Shown here: positions 44,669-53,591 of the stretch, one piece after another | Layout: each line of letters starts with the position of its first letter | How positions within the stretch are numbered: position 1 is the stretch's first letter | Source: Firmicutes bacterium HGW-Firmicutes-2 | Lineage (GTDB): Bacteria; Bacillota; Clostridia; Lachnospirales; Vallitaleaceae | Length of the DNA stretch: 54,370 bases | Reading direction: 5' to 3' | Assembly (NCBI GenBank): GCA_002841495.1 | Contig: PGZV01000017.1 | Location: forward strand, 1-54,370 | The notes under the pieces: model-generated | What the model was told of the DNA's origin: nothing | The model's input: only the letters and a program-made list of their open reading frames with translations | Database searches by the model: none | Program-made: the position numbers and the translations under genes

Positions 44669-45406
44669 ATGAGTAATTCAATTCGACTTAATAAATATAT
44701 CAGTGAATCCGGTACTTGCTCAAGAAGAGAAGCAGACAAGCTGATTCTAAGAGGTGCGGTTACGATAAATGGGGATATCGCACAAGTAGGATCGAAAGTA
44801 GAACCTGGTGATATCGTTTTTGTAGAAGGCAAAGTGGTAAAGCCCAAAACCAATCGAGTTTATATGGCTTTTAATAAACCAATAGGCATAACATGTACAA
44901 CAGATCCCAAAGACCCTACCAATATTGTGGACTATATTGGTTATAAAGAACGGATATTTCCTATTGGTCGGCTGGATAAAATGTCAGAAGGCTTGATTTT
45001 TATGACCAATGATGGTGATATTGTTAACAAAATCTTAAGGTCCGGCAACCTTCACGAAAAAGAGTATGTTGTAACCGTGGATAAGCCCATTACTGACGCT
45101 TTTATCAGTAAGATGGAATGTGGTGTACCTATACTAAAAACTAAGACAAAACCATGCAAAATAGAACCTCTTGGGAAAAATAGATTCAAAATTATTTTGG
45201 TTCAAGGGTTGAATAGGCAAATCAGACGTATGTGTGAGGTATTTGGCTACACTGTTGTGAAGTTAAAGCGTATAAGAATCATGAATATCGAACTTAGAGG
45301 TATTGAACCGGGACATTGGCGTTATTTGAATCAGGATGAGATAAAAGAAATCGATCGACTCATAAGTCATTCAAGTAAGACAGAAGAGGCTTCATTAGAA
45401 AAATAA
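44669..45406 (+). CDS. rluF: RluF-like 23S rRNA pseudouridine synthase
   Basis: A 245-residue RsuA-type pseudouridine synthase: S4 RNA-binding domain (about 5-60, [20 protein letters not shown]) and catalytic domain with the Asp in [17 protein letters not shown], then [18 protein letters not shown]. RluF isomerises U2604 (and can modify tRNA Tyr) in E. coli; RsuA/RluB paralogues have the same layout, so the exact target is inferred. The start is set at 44669 behind AAAGGTG. Confidence 0.82.
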   Translation: MSNSIRLNKYISESGTCSRREADKLILRGAVTINGDIAQVGSKVEPGDIVFVEGKVVKPKTNRVYMAFNKPIGITCTTDPKDPTNIVDYIGYKERIFPIGRLDKMSEGLIFMTNDGDIVNKILRSGNLHEKEYVVTVDKPITDAFISKMECGVPILKTKTKPCKIEPLGKNRFKIILVQGLNRQIRRMCEVFGYTVVKLKRIRIMNIELRGIEPGHWRYLNQDEIKEIDRLISHSSKTEEASLEK

Positions 45407-45449
45407 TGCAATATAACAGAGTTTCTTAGAACGGATTGGGGAGAAGCTT

Positions 45450-46019
45450 ATGAATGAAAAGATGCTTAGGTCAATATACCGTTACGATAAAAAGGAAAAA
45501 ACCTATCATATAGATGTACATCTTGACAACTATCGTGATGTATACAGTGAATGGGACTATTCCCCTTTTGTGAACCGAGATATGGATGAAGACTTATTAG
45601 AGTATTTGATGTCGTGTTCTTTTGAAATACCTATGAAAAAGAATTTGGATATAAATTTTTTCCTGTTAAAAACACTTCAAGATGCCAGTCGAGAAAAGAG
45701 AAGCATTGAAGGTATTCATAATTATTTTGGTTATCGGATACGTCAAGTGCAAACACAACGGTTTCGCCAAATGCGCAACACTCTAGCTTTCTTTGTAATA
45801 GGTGTCATTATGTTGGTATTTGCGGTTTTCTCAGCTACCTTAATTAAGAATCCCATTCTGGAACAATTGTTATCAGAAGGACTTTATATTGGTGCGTGGG
45901 TAGCTATGTGGGAAATGTTTTCCATCTGGTTTTTCCATATCAATGGATACAATTATCAGATCAAACATTATTTGCGGTTAAAGTCCGGTAATATTTATTA
46001 CCATTATGTCGACAAATAA
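45450..46019 (+). CDS. two-helix membrane protein of unknown function
   Basis: A 189-residue protein with an acidic, tyrosine-rich N-terminal half (1-110) and two C-terminal helices (about 112-133 and 145-163), ending in a basic tail. I do not recognise a family. It has a GGGGAG site and sits between rluF and ywbE in the same direction. Confidence 0.65.
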   Translation: MNEKMLRSIYRYDKKEKTYHIDVHLDNYRDVYSEWDYSPFVNRDMDEDLLEYLMSCSFEIPMKKNLDINFFLLKTLQDASREKRSIEGIHNYFGYRIRQVQTQRFRQMRNTLAFFVIGVIMLVFAVFSATLIKNPILEQLLSEGLYIGAWVAMWEMFSIWFFHINGYNYQIKHYLRLKSGNIYYHYVDK

Positions 46020-46047
46020 ATATTATCGACGAAAAGGAGGTAAACTT

Positions 46048-46245
46048 GTGGAAGGCAATATAAGAGATAAGATTCAACCCGGTATGACTGTGAGCGTTGT
46101 GCAGAAGCAGGATCAGCGTAGTGGTCAGTTAACAGAAGGTGTGGTTAAGAAAATTTTGACCAACTCTAAAAATCATCCCCATGGGATTAAAGTCATGTTG
46201 GAAGATGGCGTAGTCGGTAGGGTTAAGAGTATCCTTCGTCAGTAA
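46048..46245 (+). CDS. YwbE family small protein
   Basis: A 65-residue protein with the YwbE pattern: IQPGMTVSVVQKQDQRSGQL, EGVVKKILTNSKNHPHGIKV, then EDGVVGRV. It looks like a small beta-barrel; role unknown. The start is GTG at 46048, supported by AAAAGGAGG; the longer frame from 46006 overlaps the upstream gene and is rejected. Confidence 0.85.
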   Translation: MEGNIRDKIQPGMTVSVVQKQDQRSGQLTEGVVKKILTNSKNHPHGIKVMLEDGVVGRVKSILRQ

Positions 46246-46286
46246 GAGTTACAAAAAGAACAAAAAGAACTAAAGTGACCGTAATA

Positions 46287-46315
46287 TTGACAAATAAATG
46301 TCAAACTTGTATATT
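46287..46315 (+). promoter_or_regulatory. ndh2 promoter with palindromic operator
   Basis: TTGACA (46287-46292), 17-base spacer, TATATT (46310-46315). TTGACA-N6-TGTCAA (46287-46304) is a perfect inverted repeat that includes the -35 box, so a regulator could bind over the promoter. Confidence 0.75.
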
Positions 46316-46350
46316 TAATGAAGTGATAAAATTGGATAGGAGCGAATAAA

Positions 46351-48264
46351 ATGGGAAATGAAAAACACATAGTGGTTTTAGGTGCAGGCTATGGCGGAAT
46401 ACTCACGGCTAAAAAACTAGCAAGGAAATTCAAAAGAAAAGAAGATATTAAAATAACATTAATTGACAAAAATACATACCACACAATGTTAACAGAACTT
46501 CATGAAGTTGCTGCCGGTCGGGTGCCGGAAGAATCCATACGTATTGATCTTGATAAGATTTTTGAAGGTCGCAATGTAGAAGTGGTATTGGATGAGATTA
46601 AAAATATTAACTTTGAAAAGAAAGAATTAGCAGGTGATTTAAGCACATACACCTATGACTACTTAGTGCTGGGTACAGGATCAAAACCAACTTTCTATGG
46701 CTGTAAAGGTGCAGAAGAAAATGCCTTGACTTTATGGTCTTATGAAGATGCGCTTAAGATTAAATATCATATCCTAGAAGCCTTTGGTAAAGCAAGTGTA
46801 GAGAAGACGCCGGACAAAAGAGCCCATCTTCTTACGTTCGTAGTTGTAGGCTGCGGTTTTACAGGCATAGAGATGATTGGTGAGTTAGCCGAGTGGACAG
46901 ATAAGTTATGTTTCAATTTCAATATACCTAGAGAAGAAATCAAACTTAAGGTTGTTGATTTGTTACCAAGAGTATTACCCATGTTTAAGGATAAATTGAT
47001 ACATAAGACAGAGAAGCGTTTGGAAAAAATAGGGGTAGAGGTTTTAACCCGTTCCAATATTATTGAAGTAAGTAAAAACAGCATTAGCATAGAAGGCAAA
47101 GAGCCTATTCCGACTTATACCACCATTTGGGCTGCAGGGGTTGAAGGCAGTGATTTGATGGGAACTTTGAAAAAAGAACATTTTAGTAAAGGTCCAAGAA
47201 ATCGTGTCCAAACCGATCAGTATTTACGATCTGAAAGCCATGATGATGTTTTTGTAGTTGGAGATAACATTTTCTATATACCAGAAGGTGAAGAACAACC
47301 TGTTCCACAGATGGTAGAAAATGCCGAACACTCATCGGCTTTGGTCGCAGAAAATATTATCGCCACAATCAAAAAAGAGCCTCTTAAGCCTTATAAACCT
47401 AAGTTTCATGGTGCTATGGTAAGTATCGGTGGTAAATACGGTGTGGCTCAAGTAGGTACGCCTAAGAGTCAAATGGTCTATTCAGGTTTCTTAGCGATGT
47501 TGATTAAACATATGATCAATATGGTATATTTTATACAAGTATCCGGATTTAACAAAGCATGGACCTATATGATGCATGAATTCTTCCATGTTGAAGATCG
47601 ACGCAGCTTTTTGGGCGGGCATTTCTCTAAAAGATCGCCTAACTTCTTCTTAGTTCCACTTAGATTATTTGTTGGTTTGAAATGGTTACTAGAAGGTCTT
47701 GCAAAGCTACCTAGAATCATGGAAAATCCTAACGATATTTTCCTCATACCTGCAAAACTACCTACATCAGGGGCATCAGAAGAATGGGTTGACGAAGTTG
47801 CAGAAGTGATCGTGTGGACAACATCATTGCCTTTGCCACAGTTTGTTGAAGATGTTGTGAGTTGGATGTTGAACTTAAGTCATGGTGCGGCTCTTCCGGT
47901 TCCAGAATTTGTAACAAATATGGTAGAAGCATCCATGGACATGATTTTCTATACTTCTACTGGTGATTTCACAGCAATGGCATCGATTTTCCAAACCGTT
48001 ATGATACTTGGTGAGATCGCTGTTGGTGGTGCTTTAATATTAGGTCTATTTACTATGTTGGCATCCATCGGTTCCATTATTATGGGTATCATGATTTGGT
48101 CTTCCAACATGGCGCCTGTTGAGATGTTATGGTATCTTGTCGGAGGATTTGCACTGATTGGTGGCAGTGGTAGTACATTCGGCCTTGACTATTATGTATT
48201 ACCGTTCTTAAAGAAACAATGGATGAAATTGAAATTTGTTAAAAAATGGTATTTATTCACATAG
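46351..48264 (+). CDS. type II NADH dehydrogenase fused to DoxX-like membrane domain
   Basis: A 637-residue protein. Residues 1-400 form a two-Rossmann NDH-2: FAD-binding VVLGAGYGGILTAKKLA, NADH-binding VVVGCGFTGIEMIGELAE, and FAD loop VFVVGDNIFY. The C-terminal 230 residues are a DoxX-like membrane domain with about four helices (VPLRLFVGLKWLLEG, ILGEIAVGGALILGLF). Two short repeats occur in the linker region (LPLPQFVEDVV, LPVPEFVTNMV). It would oxidise NADH and reduce a membrane quinone without pumping. The electron-transfer NDH-2 of the Listeria FLEET locus has a comparable membrane extension. Confidence 0.88.
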   Translation: MGNEKHIVVLGAGYGGILTAKKLARKFKRKEDIKITLIDKNTYHTMLTELHEVAAGRVPEESIRIDLDKIFEGRNVEVVLDEIKNINFEKKELAGDLSTYTYDYLVLGTGSKPTFYGCKGAEENALTLWSYEDALKIKYHILEAFGKASVEKTPDKRAHLLTFVVVGCGFTGIEMIGELAEWTDKLCFNFNIPREEIKLKVVDLLPRVLPMFKDKLIHKTEKRLEKIGVEVLTRSNIIEVSKNSISIEGKEPIPTYTTIWAAGVEGSDLMGTLKKEHFSKGPRNRVQTDQYLRSESHDDVFVVGDNIFYIPEGEEQPVPQMVENAEHSSALVAENIIATIKKEPLKPYKPKFHGAMVSIGGKYGVAQVGTPKSQMVYSGFLAMLIKHMINMVYFIQVSGFNKAWTYMMHEFFHVEDRRSFLGGHFSKRSPNFFLVPLRLFVGLKWLLEGLAKLPRIMENPNDIFLIPAKLPTSGASEEWVDEVAEVIVWTTSLPLPQFVEDVVSWMLNLSHGAALPVPEFVTNMVEASMDMIFYTSTGDFTAMASIFQTVMILGEIAVGGALILGLFTMLASIGSIIMGIMIWSSNMAPVEMLWYLVGGFALIGGSGSTFGLDYYVLPFLKKQWMKLKFVKKWYLFT

Positions 48265-48636
48265 AAGTGACCTATAACCAAGATGGTTATAGTGCCAACA
48301 CTATATAGTTGAACTTTTACATATGTTGTATGTAATTAGAGAAACTTAGAAGTGACTTATAACCATAATGGTTTTAAACTTAGTATTGACACTTTAACCT
48401 AGGTTAAAGCGCCAACACTATATAGTTGAACTTTTACATATGTTGTATGTAATTAGAGAAACTTAGAAGCGACTTATAACCATAATGGTTTTAAACTTAG
48501 TATTGACACTTTAACCTAGGTTAAAGTGCCAACACTATATAGTTGAACTTTTACCTATGATTTATAAGTTACGAATGCATCAACGTAACTTATAAATCAT
48601 AGGTAAATAGAGAAACTTAGTATTGACACTTTAACC
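48262..48636. repeat. tandem array of the 117-bp palindromic repeat
   Basis: Two adjacent 117-bp copies (48294-48410 and 48411-48527) differ at only two positions that I can find; a third, partly different copy follows (48528-48636), and a partial one precedes (48262-48293). Junctions between copies read TTAACCTAGGTTAA, formed by right arm and left arm joined tail to head. The last copy contains a 24-base perfect inverted repeat (48550-48573 and 48584-48607) that the earlier copies lack. It is related to the element at 4078-4199, in opposite orientation. Confidence 0.85.
48550..48607. repeat. 24-base perfect inverted repeat inside the last copy
   Basis: Arms 48550-48573 and 48584-48607 (TTTACCTATGATTTATAAG start) around AATGCATCAA. 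The element at 4078-4199 has the same loop-proximal motif, in reverse complement, but a different inner stem, AATACAATAT/ATATTGTATT. The pairing is kept while the sequence is not. Confidence 0.8.
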
Positions 48637-48650
48637 AATAATGATACAAT
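48623..48650 (+). promoter_or_regulatory. promoter of the prenyl synthase operon, with -35 in the repeat
   Basis: TTGACA (48623-48628), 16-base spacer, TACAAT (48645-48650), about 110 bases before the polyprenyl synthase start. The -35 box is the outer arm of the last repeat copy. A hairpin (GGGATGTTAGC/GCTTACATTCC, two mismatches, 48658-48682) lies in the leader. Confidence 0.65.
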
Positions 48651-48762
48651 ACATAAGTGGGATGTTAGCGCGTGCTTACATTCCAATCTATAGCGTTTTT
48701 TAGCATATATAGTGATGGCGTCAAAAATTTAACCAAAGATGATAAAACCAAGTGGTGATAAT

Positions 48763-49743
48763 ATGAATACAAAAATAATAGAGGCATCTTTTTTACTCCA
48801 ACTGGAAAAAGTCAAAGAAAATATGAAGTCTCAAACGGCTTCAGGTGATTCATTTTTAGATGGTTCTCTTGACTATTTGATGGCAACTGGCGGAAAGATG
48901 TTAAGACCTACATTTCTTTTAATCGGAAGTAGAATGGGTAAGGCTTATGTGGAACGGGAAGCTGAGATAATAAAACTGGCTACAGCCATTGAAACCATAC
49001 ACCTTGCAACCTTGATTCATGATGATATCATAGATGAAGCAACCATGCGCAGGGGGAAAGCTTCTATACAAGGTAAATACGGTCAATCCTATGCGGTTTA
49101 TATGGGTGACTACCTGCTGAGTCAATGCTTCTTGATGTTGACCAACCTTAATCTGGAAAAATCCTTAGCAATTAATCTTGCTAAGGTCGTTACCAGAATT
49201 TGTTTAGGTGATATGAAGCAAAATCAATTACGCTATGATGTTAAGATCACGCCATATAAATATATCAAAATGGTGTCGGGTAAGACAGCTGCGTTATTCT
49301 CTGTAGCAATGAGTTCAGGCGCATATTATGCAGGTGCCGAAGAAAAAGATGTTAAGATTCTAAGTCGAATTGGATATGAGATTGGTATGGCTTTTCAACT
49401 TATTGATGATCTCCTTGATTTTGAAGGTGATATATCGACTGTAGGTAAAGAAGTCCAAGTGGATGTACGCCGTGGCTATTATAGCATGCCCATCATTTTT
49501 GCACTCCAAAAAGATAATCCCTATTCTGAAAGACTTATGTCATTACTGGGTCAAGATATGGATGATGACAGTATAAAGGAAATGATTGAAATTGTACAAC
49601 TTGCAGGTGGTATTGAAAAAACAAGATCGTTGGCGAATAGATACAATACAAGAGCTATGGATTTATTGAAAAGGCTACCTCTTAGTGAAACGAGAACAAT
49701 GCTTGAGAACATGATACCTCCCTTATTAAGTCGATTAAGCTGA
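48763..49743 (+). CDS. polyprenyl diphosphate synthase (trans)
   Basis: A 326-residue E-polyprenyl synthase that makes the side chain of a quinone from FPP/GGPP and IPP. First aspartate-rich motif DDIIDEA after LIHDD (residues about 83-90), arginine pair RRG, and second motif LIDDLLDFEGD. It is encoded alongside a UbiA-type prenyltransferase, which suggests both supply a dedicated menaquinone-like electron carrier (DmkB role in Listeria). The ATG at 48763 follows AGTGGTG. Confidence 0.92.
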   Translation: MNTKIIEASFLLQLEKVKENMKSQTASGDSFLDGSLDYLMATGGKMLRPTFLLIGSRMGKAYVEREAEIIKLATAIETIHLATLIHDDIIDEATMRRGKASIQGKYGQSYAVYMGDYLLSQCFLMLTNLNLEKSLAINLAKVVTRICLGDMKQNQLRYDVKITPYKYIKMVSGKTAALFSVAMSSGAYYAGAEEKDVKILSRIGYEIGMAFQLIDDLLDFEGDISTVGKEVQVDVRRGYYSMPIIFALQKDNPYSERLMSLLGQDMDDDSIKEMIEIVQLAGGIEKTRSLANRYNTRAMDLLKRLPLSETRTMLENMIPPLLSRLS

Positions 49744-49770
49744 CAGTGGAGGGAAAAAGGGGCGATTAAA

Positions 49771-50151
49771 ATGTTTGAAAGAAAAATTAAAGGTTTTAGA
49801 GGCTTGATCTCTTCAACCTTTTTTCTTATCGTTATAATAGTATTGACCGTTGGTTGCTCTGAAAAAGTGCCGATTTATGTACCGGGTACGTACATTAATG
49901 AGACTGAGGGCTATTATAGTACCCTTAGAGTGAGCGTTACAGTGGATCAAAATCATATTACTCATATCGAGATACTATCTCATGAAGAACCGGAATTACT
50001 GGCAGATGTGGTTTTTGAAGAATTACCCAAGTCCATAATGAAAAAAAACAATACAGATGTGGATGTTATATCTGGGGCAACGTATACCAGTGAAGCTTTG
50101 ATAGATGCAGTAAAAATGGCCCTTGAGCAAGCGAAGGTGGCGGAGGAATAA
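49771..50151 (+). CDS. FMN-binding domain lipoprotein
   Basis: A 126-residue exported protein. The signal helix (about 12-30) ends at LTVGC, a lipobox-like site (a Thr at -3 is atypical). The FMN-binding domain contains SGATYTS, the site to which ApbE-type enzymes attach FMN by a phosphoester to threonine. It would carry electrons outside the membrane. It has one domain; the Listeria PplA lipoprotein has two. It overlaps the kinase gene by one base. No apbE gene is in the window. Confidence 0.88.
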   Translation: MFERKIKGFRGLISSTFFLIVIIVLTVGCSEKVPIYVPGTYINETEGYYSTLRVSVTVDQNHITHIEILSHEEPELLADVVFEELPKSIMKKNNTDVDVISGATYTSEALIDAVKMALEQAKVAEE

Positions 50152-51731
50152 TGAAGTTACATTATAAAATTATGATTGTTATGACAACGGTTATTATTCT
50201 GGTAATTGGTTTTATTTCTCTTGTTGCAAATCATCAACTGAAGGCTTCAATGGAACAACATATGGGTAGTGCTGCAAGTGATTTGGCTGTGGTCATAGCC
50301 AACTTGCCTGATTTAGGACAGATGCTTGCAGAGCAAAGAGATGATGGATCTATTCAAGAACTCATAGAAAATCTTAGGATTCTGACAAGGTATCAATACA
50401 TTATAATAATGGATATGGAAGGTATTCAATACGCCTATCCCTATGACAGTGGCCTTTACAAGCCTTACAAAAACGGTGGTGAAGACGACGTTTTAAAAGA
50501 TGGTCGTGCTTATATATCGGCAGACAATAATGAGCTTATTTCTGCAATAAGAGCTTTTCATCCCATACATTATAAATATGAACAAGTAGGTGCTGTACTT
50601 GTTGGATTATTGACAGATGAAGTTCAAAAGGAAAATGAAGCCCATCGGGAAAACATTGAGTATGCATTGGTTATTGGTATGGTTCTTGGGGTTATTTTGG
50701 CTTTGTATTTGGCGATGGATATAAAAAAATCCATTTTCGGACTTGAACCCAAAGAAATTGCCCTTTTGGTAAGTGAACGTGAGCTGATCTTGCACAGTAT
50801 TGAAAAGGGCATCATAGCGATTGATCAAAATGGAGAAGTACTCATTTGCAACAAGAAATCTCAAATGATGTTGAACTTACCAATGGACGATAAATGTTCA
50901 GTAGACCATCTGTCACAAACACCAATCTATAACTATATGTTGGATGCTATGATCAGAGAAACGGACATCAAGAATGAACAGTTGTTTCTACCGAACCAAA
51001 CCAGGATTTTGATCAGCTTATGTCTCATGCATAATAGCAGTAACCAAGTTATTGGGGCTGTTGCCAGTCTTGAAAACCTGACACAGGTTAGAGCATTGGC
51101 TGAAGAATTGACAGATTATAGACATTTGGTAGATTCTTTAAGAGCGCAGAATCATGAATTTATGAATAAGCTTCAAACCATATCCGGGTTATTGCAATTA
51201 GGTGAACATGAAGAGGTTTTAGACTATATAGATACTTTGGCATCGAAAAACAGCAGGTTGAACCACCTCTTAAGTGAGCATATAAGAGATAATAAGATTG
51301 CCGGATTATTGCTGACTAAATATGCACTTTTTTCCGAGAATAAAATAGATTTTATAATCGATCAGGATTCATTAGTGGATGGTCTGCCGGCTGAATTAAA
51401 TGCGGAAGAGGCATGCTCAATTATTGGTAATCTTCTTGAAAATGCAATGGATGCCGTCGGACAAGGAGAGCAAAGGAAGATTGTAATCTTTATTGATAGC
51501 AATCAAGACCACTTTATTATGGAAGTATATAATTCAGGTCCACCTGTAGATGAAGCTATCTTGGAACGCATATATGAAAAAGGTTTTTCAACAAAAGGTA
51601 AGAACCGAGGTTATGGTTTATATTTGATTAGAAGTATTATTGAAAATGCAGAAGGTATAATTGATTATGTCTATGATGAAGGAGTGAGATGGTATGTCAA
51701 TATCCCTAGAGATAAAAGTATTGATCGTTGA
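50151..51731 (+). CDS. CitA/DcuS-type sensor histidine kinase
   Basis: A 526-residue membrane kinase: TM1 (about 7-26), an extracellular PAS-like sensor (about 30-165), TM2 (about 168-190), cytoplasmic PAS (about 215-310), a SpoOB-type HisKA with LRAQNHEFMNKLQTISGLLQ (H-box His), and HATPase_c (about 415-525; NLLENAMDAV, GYGLYLIRSI). Such kinases sense extracellular carboxylates. Its start overlaps the FMN-binding gene, and its end overlaps the response regulator by 38 bases. Confidence 0.92.
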   Translation: MKLHYKIMIVMTTVIILVIGFISLVANHQLKASMEQHMGSAASDLAVVIANLPDLGQMLAEQRDDGSIQELIENLRILTRYQYIIIMDMEGIQYAYPYDSGLYKPYKNGGEDDVLKDGRAYISADNNELISAIRAFHPIHYKYEQVGAVLVGLLTDEVQKENEAHRENIEYALVIGMVLGVILALYLAMDIKKSIFGLEPKEIALLVSERELILHSIEKGIIAIDQNGEVLICNKKSQMMLNLPMDDKCSVDHLSQTPIYNYMLDAMIRETDIKNEQLFLPNQTRILISLCLMHNSSNQVIGAVASLENLTQVRALAEELTDYRHLVDSLRAQNHEFMNKLQTISGLLQLGEHEEVLDYIDTLASKNSRLNHLLSEHIRDNKIAGLLLTKYALFSENKIDFIIDQDSLVDGLPAELNAEEACSIIGNLLENAMDAVGQGEQRKIVIFIDSNQDHFIMEVYNSGPPVDEAILERIYEKGFSTKGKNRGYGLYLIRSIIENAEGIIDYVYDEGVRWYVNIPRDKSIDR

Positions 51732-52386
51732 AGACGATTTGATGATTCAACGGATTTTAACTGAATTTTTGAAGAAGATTAAGGGCTATACTTTAGTTGG
51801 TGTGGCTTCGGATTATGTAAGTGCAAAGCACTTTATTGAGTCTACAGCTATTGATTTTGTATTGCTGGATATTTATCTACCCGGTGGTTTAGGTATTGAT
51901 CTACTAAAGTGGATTAGGCAGCAGGAGAGGGCCATAGATGCTTTACTTATTACAGCAGACAATAGGTCGGAAACACTGGAAAAGGCCATGCGTTTTGGCG
52001 CAGTGGATTATTTGATTAAGCCATTTAGGTTTAGTCGATTTCAAGAAGCTTTAAAAAGATATTTGATAAAGAAAGCACAAATTCATAATAAAATCATGAT
52101 GGACCAAGAAAATATTGATCAATTAATGCGCCTGAATCAAAATCTTACCTATGAAGAAAGTACAAATCAAACCTTTGAAAGTATCATGGTTTTCTTACAA
52201 AAAAATGGAAATCAGAGCTACACATCCTCTGAGATTGCAAAAAGCCTAGGGATATCTAGAATAACAGCACGTAGGTATTTGGAAGAGATGGAGAATGATG
52301 GGATTGTCATATTAGAGCTTGCGTATGGTGGCGTAGGACGACCTAAAAATCTGTATCGGTTCTTAGGAGGTAGAAATGAGAATTAG
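51694..52386 (+). CDS. CitB/DcuR-type response regulator
   Basis: A 230-residue regulator: receiver domain with acid residues EDD at 13-15 and phospho-acceptor Asp59 (LLDIYLPGG), and a C-terminal HTH (about 165-225) with SSEIAKSLGISRITARRYLEE. Pair of the preceding kinase; 38-base overlap. Likely controls the operon or an adjacent pathway. The start follows AGGAGTGAG. Confidence 0.92.
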   Translation: MSISLEIKVLIVEDDLMIQRILTEFLKKIKGYTLVGVASDYVSAKHFIESTAIDFVLLDIYLPGGLGIDLLKWIRQQERAIDALLITADNRSETLEKAMRFGAVDYLIKPFRFSRFQEALKRYLIKKAQIHNKIMMDQENIDQLMRLNQNLTYEESTNQTFESIMVFLQKNGNQSYTSSEIAKSLGISRITARRYLEEMENDGIVILELAYGGVGRPKNLYRFLGGRNEN

Positions 52387-53332
52387 TTCTTTTCTTAAGC
52401 TTGTGGAAATACAGACCAAGGTGGCTAGTGTGCTTCCTTTTATGACTGGAGTTGCATTTTGCTATTATAGGTATAAGGAATTTGATGTTTTAAGACTTGG
52501 GTTGTTTTTTTTAAGTATGTTATGTTTGGATATGGCTACAACGACAATTAATAATTATTGGGATTACAAAAAAGCAGTATTAAAAGAAGGTTTTAATTAC
52601 GAAAGTCATAATGCTATTGTCAGTGATCAGCTTAAAGAAAAGCAGGTTCAATTCATCATGGGTATATTATTATCTATGGGTACTGTTTTTGGATTTGCAC
52701 TATTTCTTTTAACAGATTGGGTCGTATTAATCATAGGTATATTAGCCTTTGGAATCGGTGTTTTGTATTCTTATGGGCCAGTACCCATATCCCATACACC
52801 ACTTGGTGAAGTCATATCAGGAACGATGATGGGCGGTTTTATCTTTTTTATTGTGAATTATATTCAGATTTTTGAAAGAGGTTATATTAATTACTATATG
52901 GAGCAAAGAACTTTTTACTTGGCTGTCAATATGAAAGAGATGATTATAATTCTATTTATTGCTTTACCTCTTATTTTCTTAATTGCCAATATTATGTTAG
53001 CGAATAATATATGTGATATGGAGGATGATCTCATTAATAGACGTTATACTTTGCCTGCCTATATTGGTAAGAAGCCTGCAATTCATTTGTTTGTTATATT
53101 AGTTGTAGTTTCTTACTTAAGTATACTTATTGGCATTATGATGAGATGGTTACCTATATCGAGTTTATTGGTTTTTCTGACGATTTTCCCGGTTTATAAA
53201 GGCGTAAAGGAATTTTTGAGGGAACAAGTCAAGTCTAAAACTTTTATTGTATCGGTTAAAACTTTTGTGTTTATATCCGGTAGTTATATGGCATCTATAT
53301 TTCTGAGCATTATCATAACATTGTTAACTTGA
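52376..53332 (+). CDS. UbiA/MenA-type prenyltransferase
   Basis: A 318-residue polytopic prenyltransferase with eight or nine helices. First motif NNYWDYKKA (cf. NDxxDxxxD) and second DMEDDLINRRYTLP (DxxxD-type). It would attach the polyprenyl chain to a naphthoate head group, comparable to DmkA of the Listeria FLEET locus. It overlaps the regulator by 11 bases and is the last gene of the operon; no other menaquinone-synthesis genes are here. Confidence 0.9.
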   Translation: MRISSFLKLVEIQTKVASVLPFMTGVAFCYYRYKEFDVLRLGLFFLSMLCLDMATTTINNYWDYKKAVLKEGFNYESHNAIVSDQLKEKQVQFIMGILLSMGTVFGFALFLLTDWVVLIIGILAFGIGVLYSYGPVPISHTPLGEVISGTMMGGFIFFIVNYIQIFERGYINYYMEQRTFYLAVNMKEMIIILFIALPLIFLIANIMLANNICDMEDDLINRRYTLPAYIGKKPAIHLFVILVVVSYLSILIGIMMRWLPISSLLVFLTIFPVYKGVKEFLREQVKSKTFIVSVKTFVFISGSYMASIFLSIIITLLT

Positions 53333-53404
53333 GGCGATTATGAGTATAATATAATACAATAAGTTATATGTTAATATCAAATATCGCAATTAATCTAGAA
53401 AAAA

Positions 53405-53591
53405 CGCAAAAAGACTTGCTTTTTTTTCAAAATGCTTTATTATAAAGAAGAACCTTGTATTATTAGTAAATGAATCAAATTATAAAAATTATCAAAGCCA
53501 TGTACCGTGTACAAGTTGATTTTGAATTTTTATTGAATGATGCAATTTTACCAAATGATAGTAAGGAAATAAAAATTCGGAGGTCACTAAA
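53405..53591 (+). promoter_or_regulatory. csp-type long 5' leader (copy 1)
   Basis: A leader with TTGCTT (53416-53421) and a TATTAT-like -10 (53438-53443), then GAACCTTGTATTATT, then a long AT-rich region. GAATTTTTATT (53524-53534) is complementary to AATAAAAATTC (53568-53578), which directly abuts the GGAGG ribosome site (53579-53583). The same pieces occur in copy 2. Such leaders in csp genes respond to temperature (established for E. coli cspA). Confidence 0.6.
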
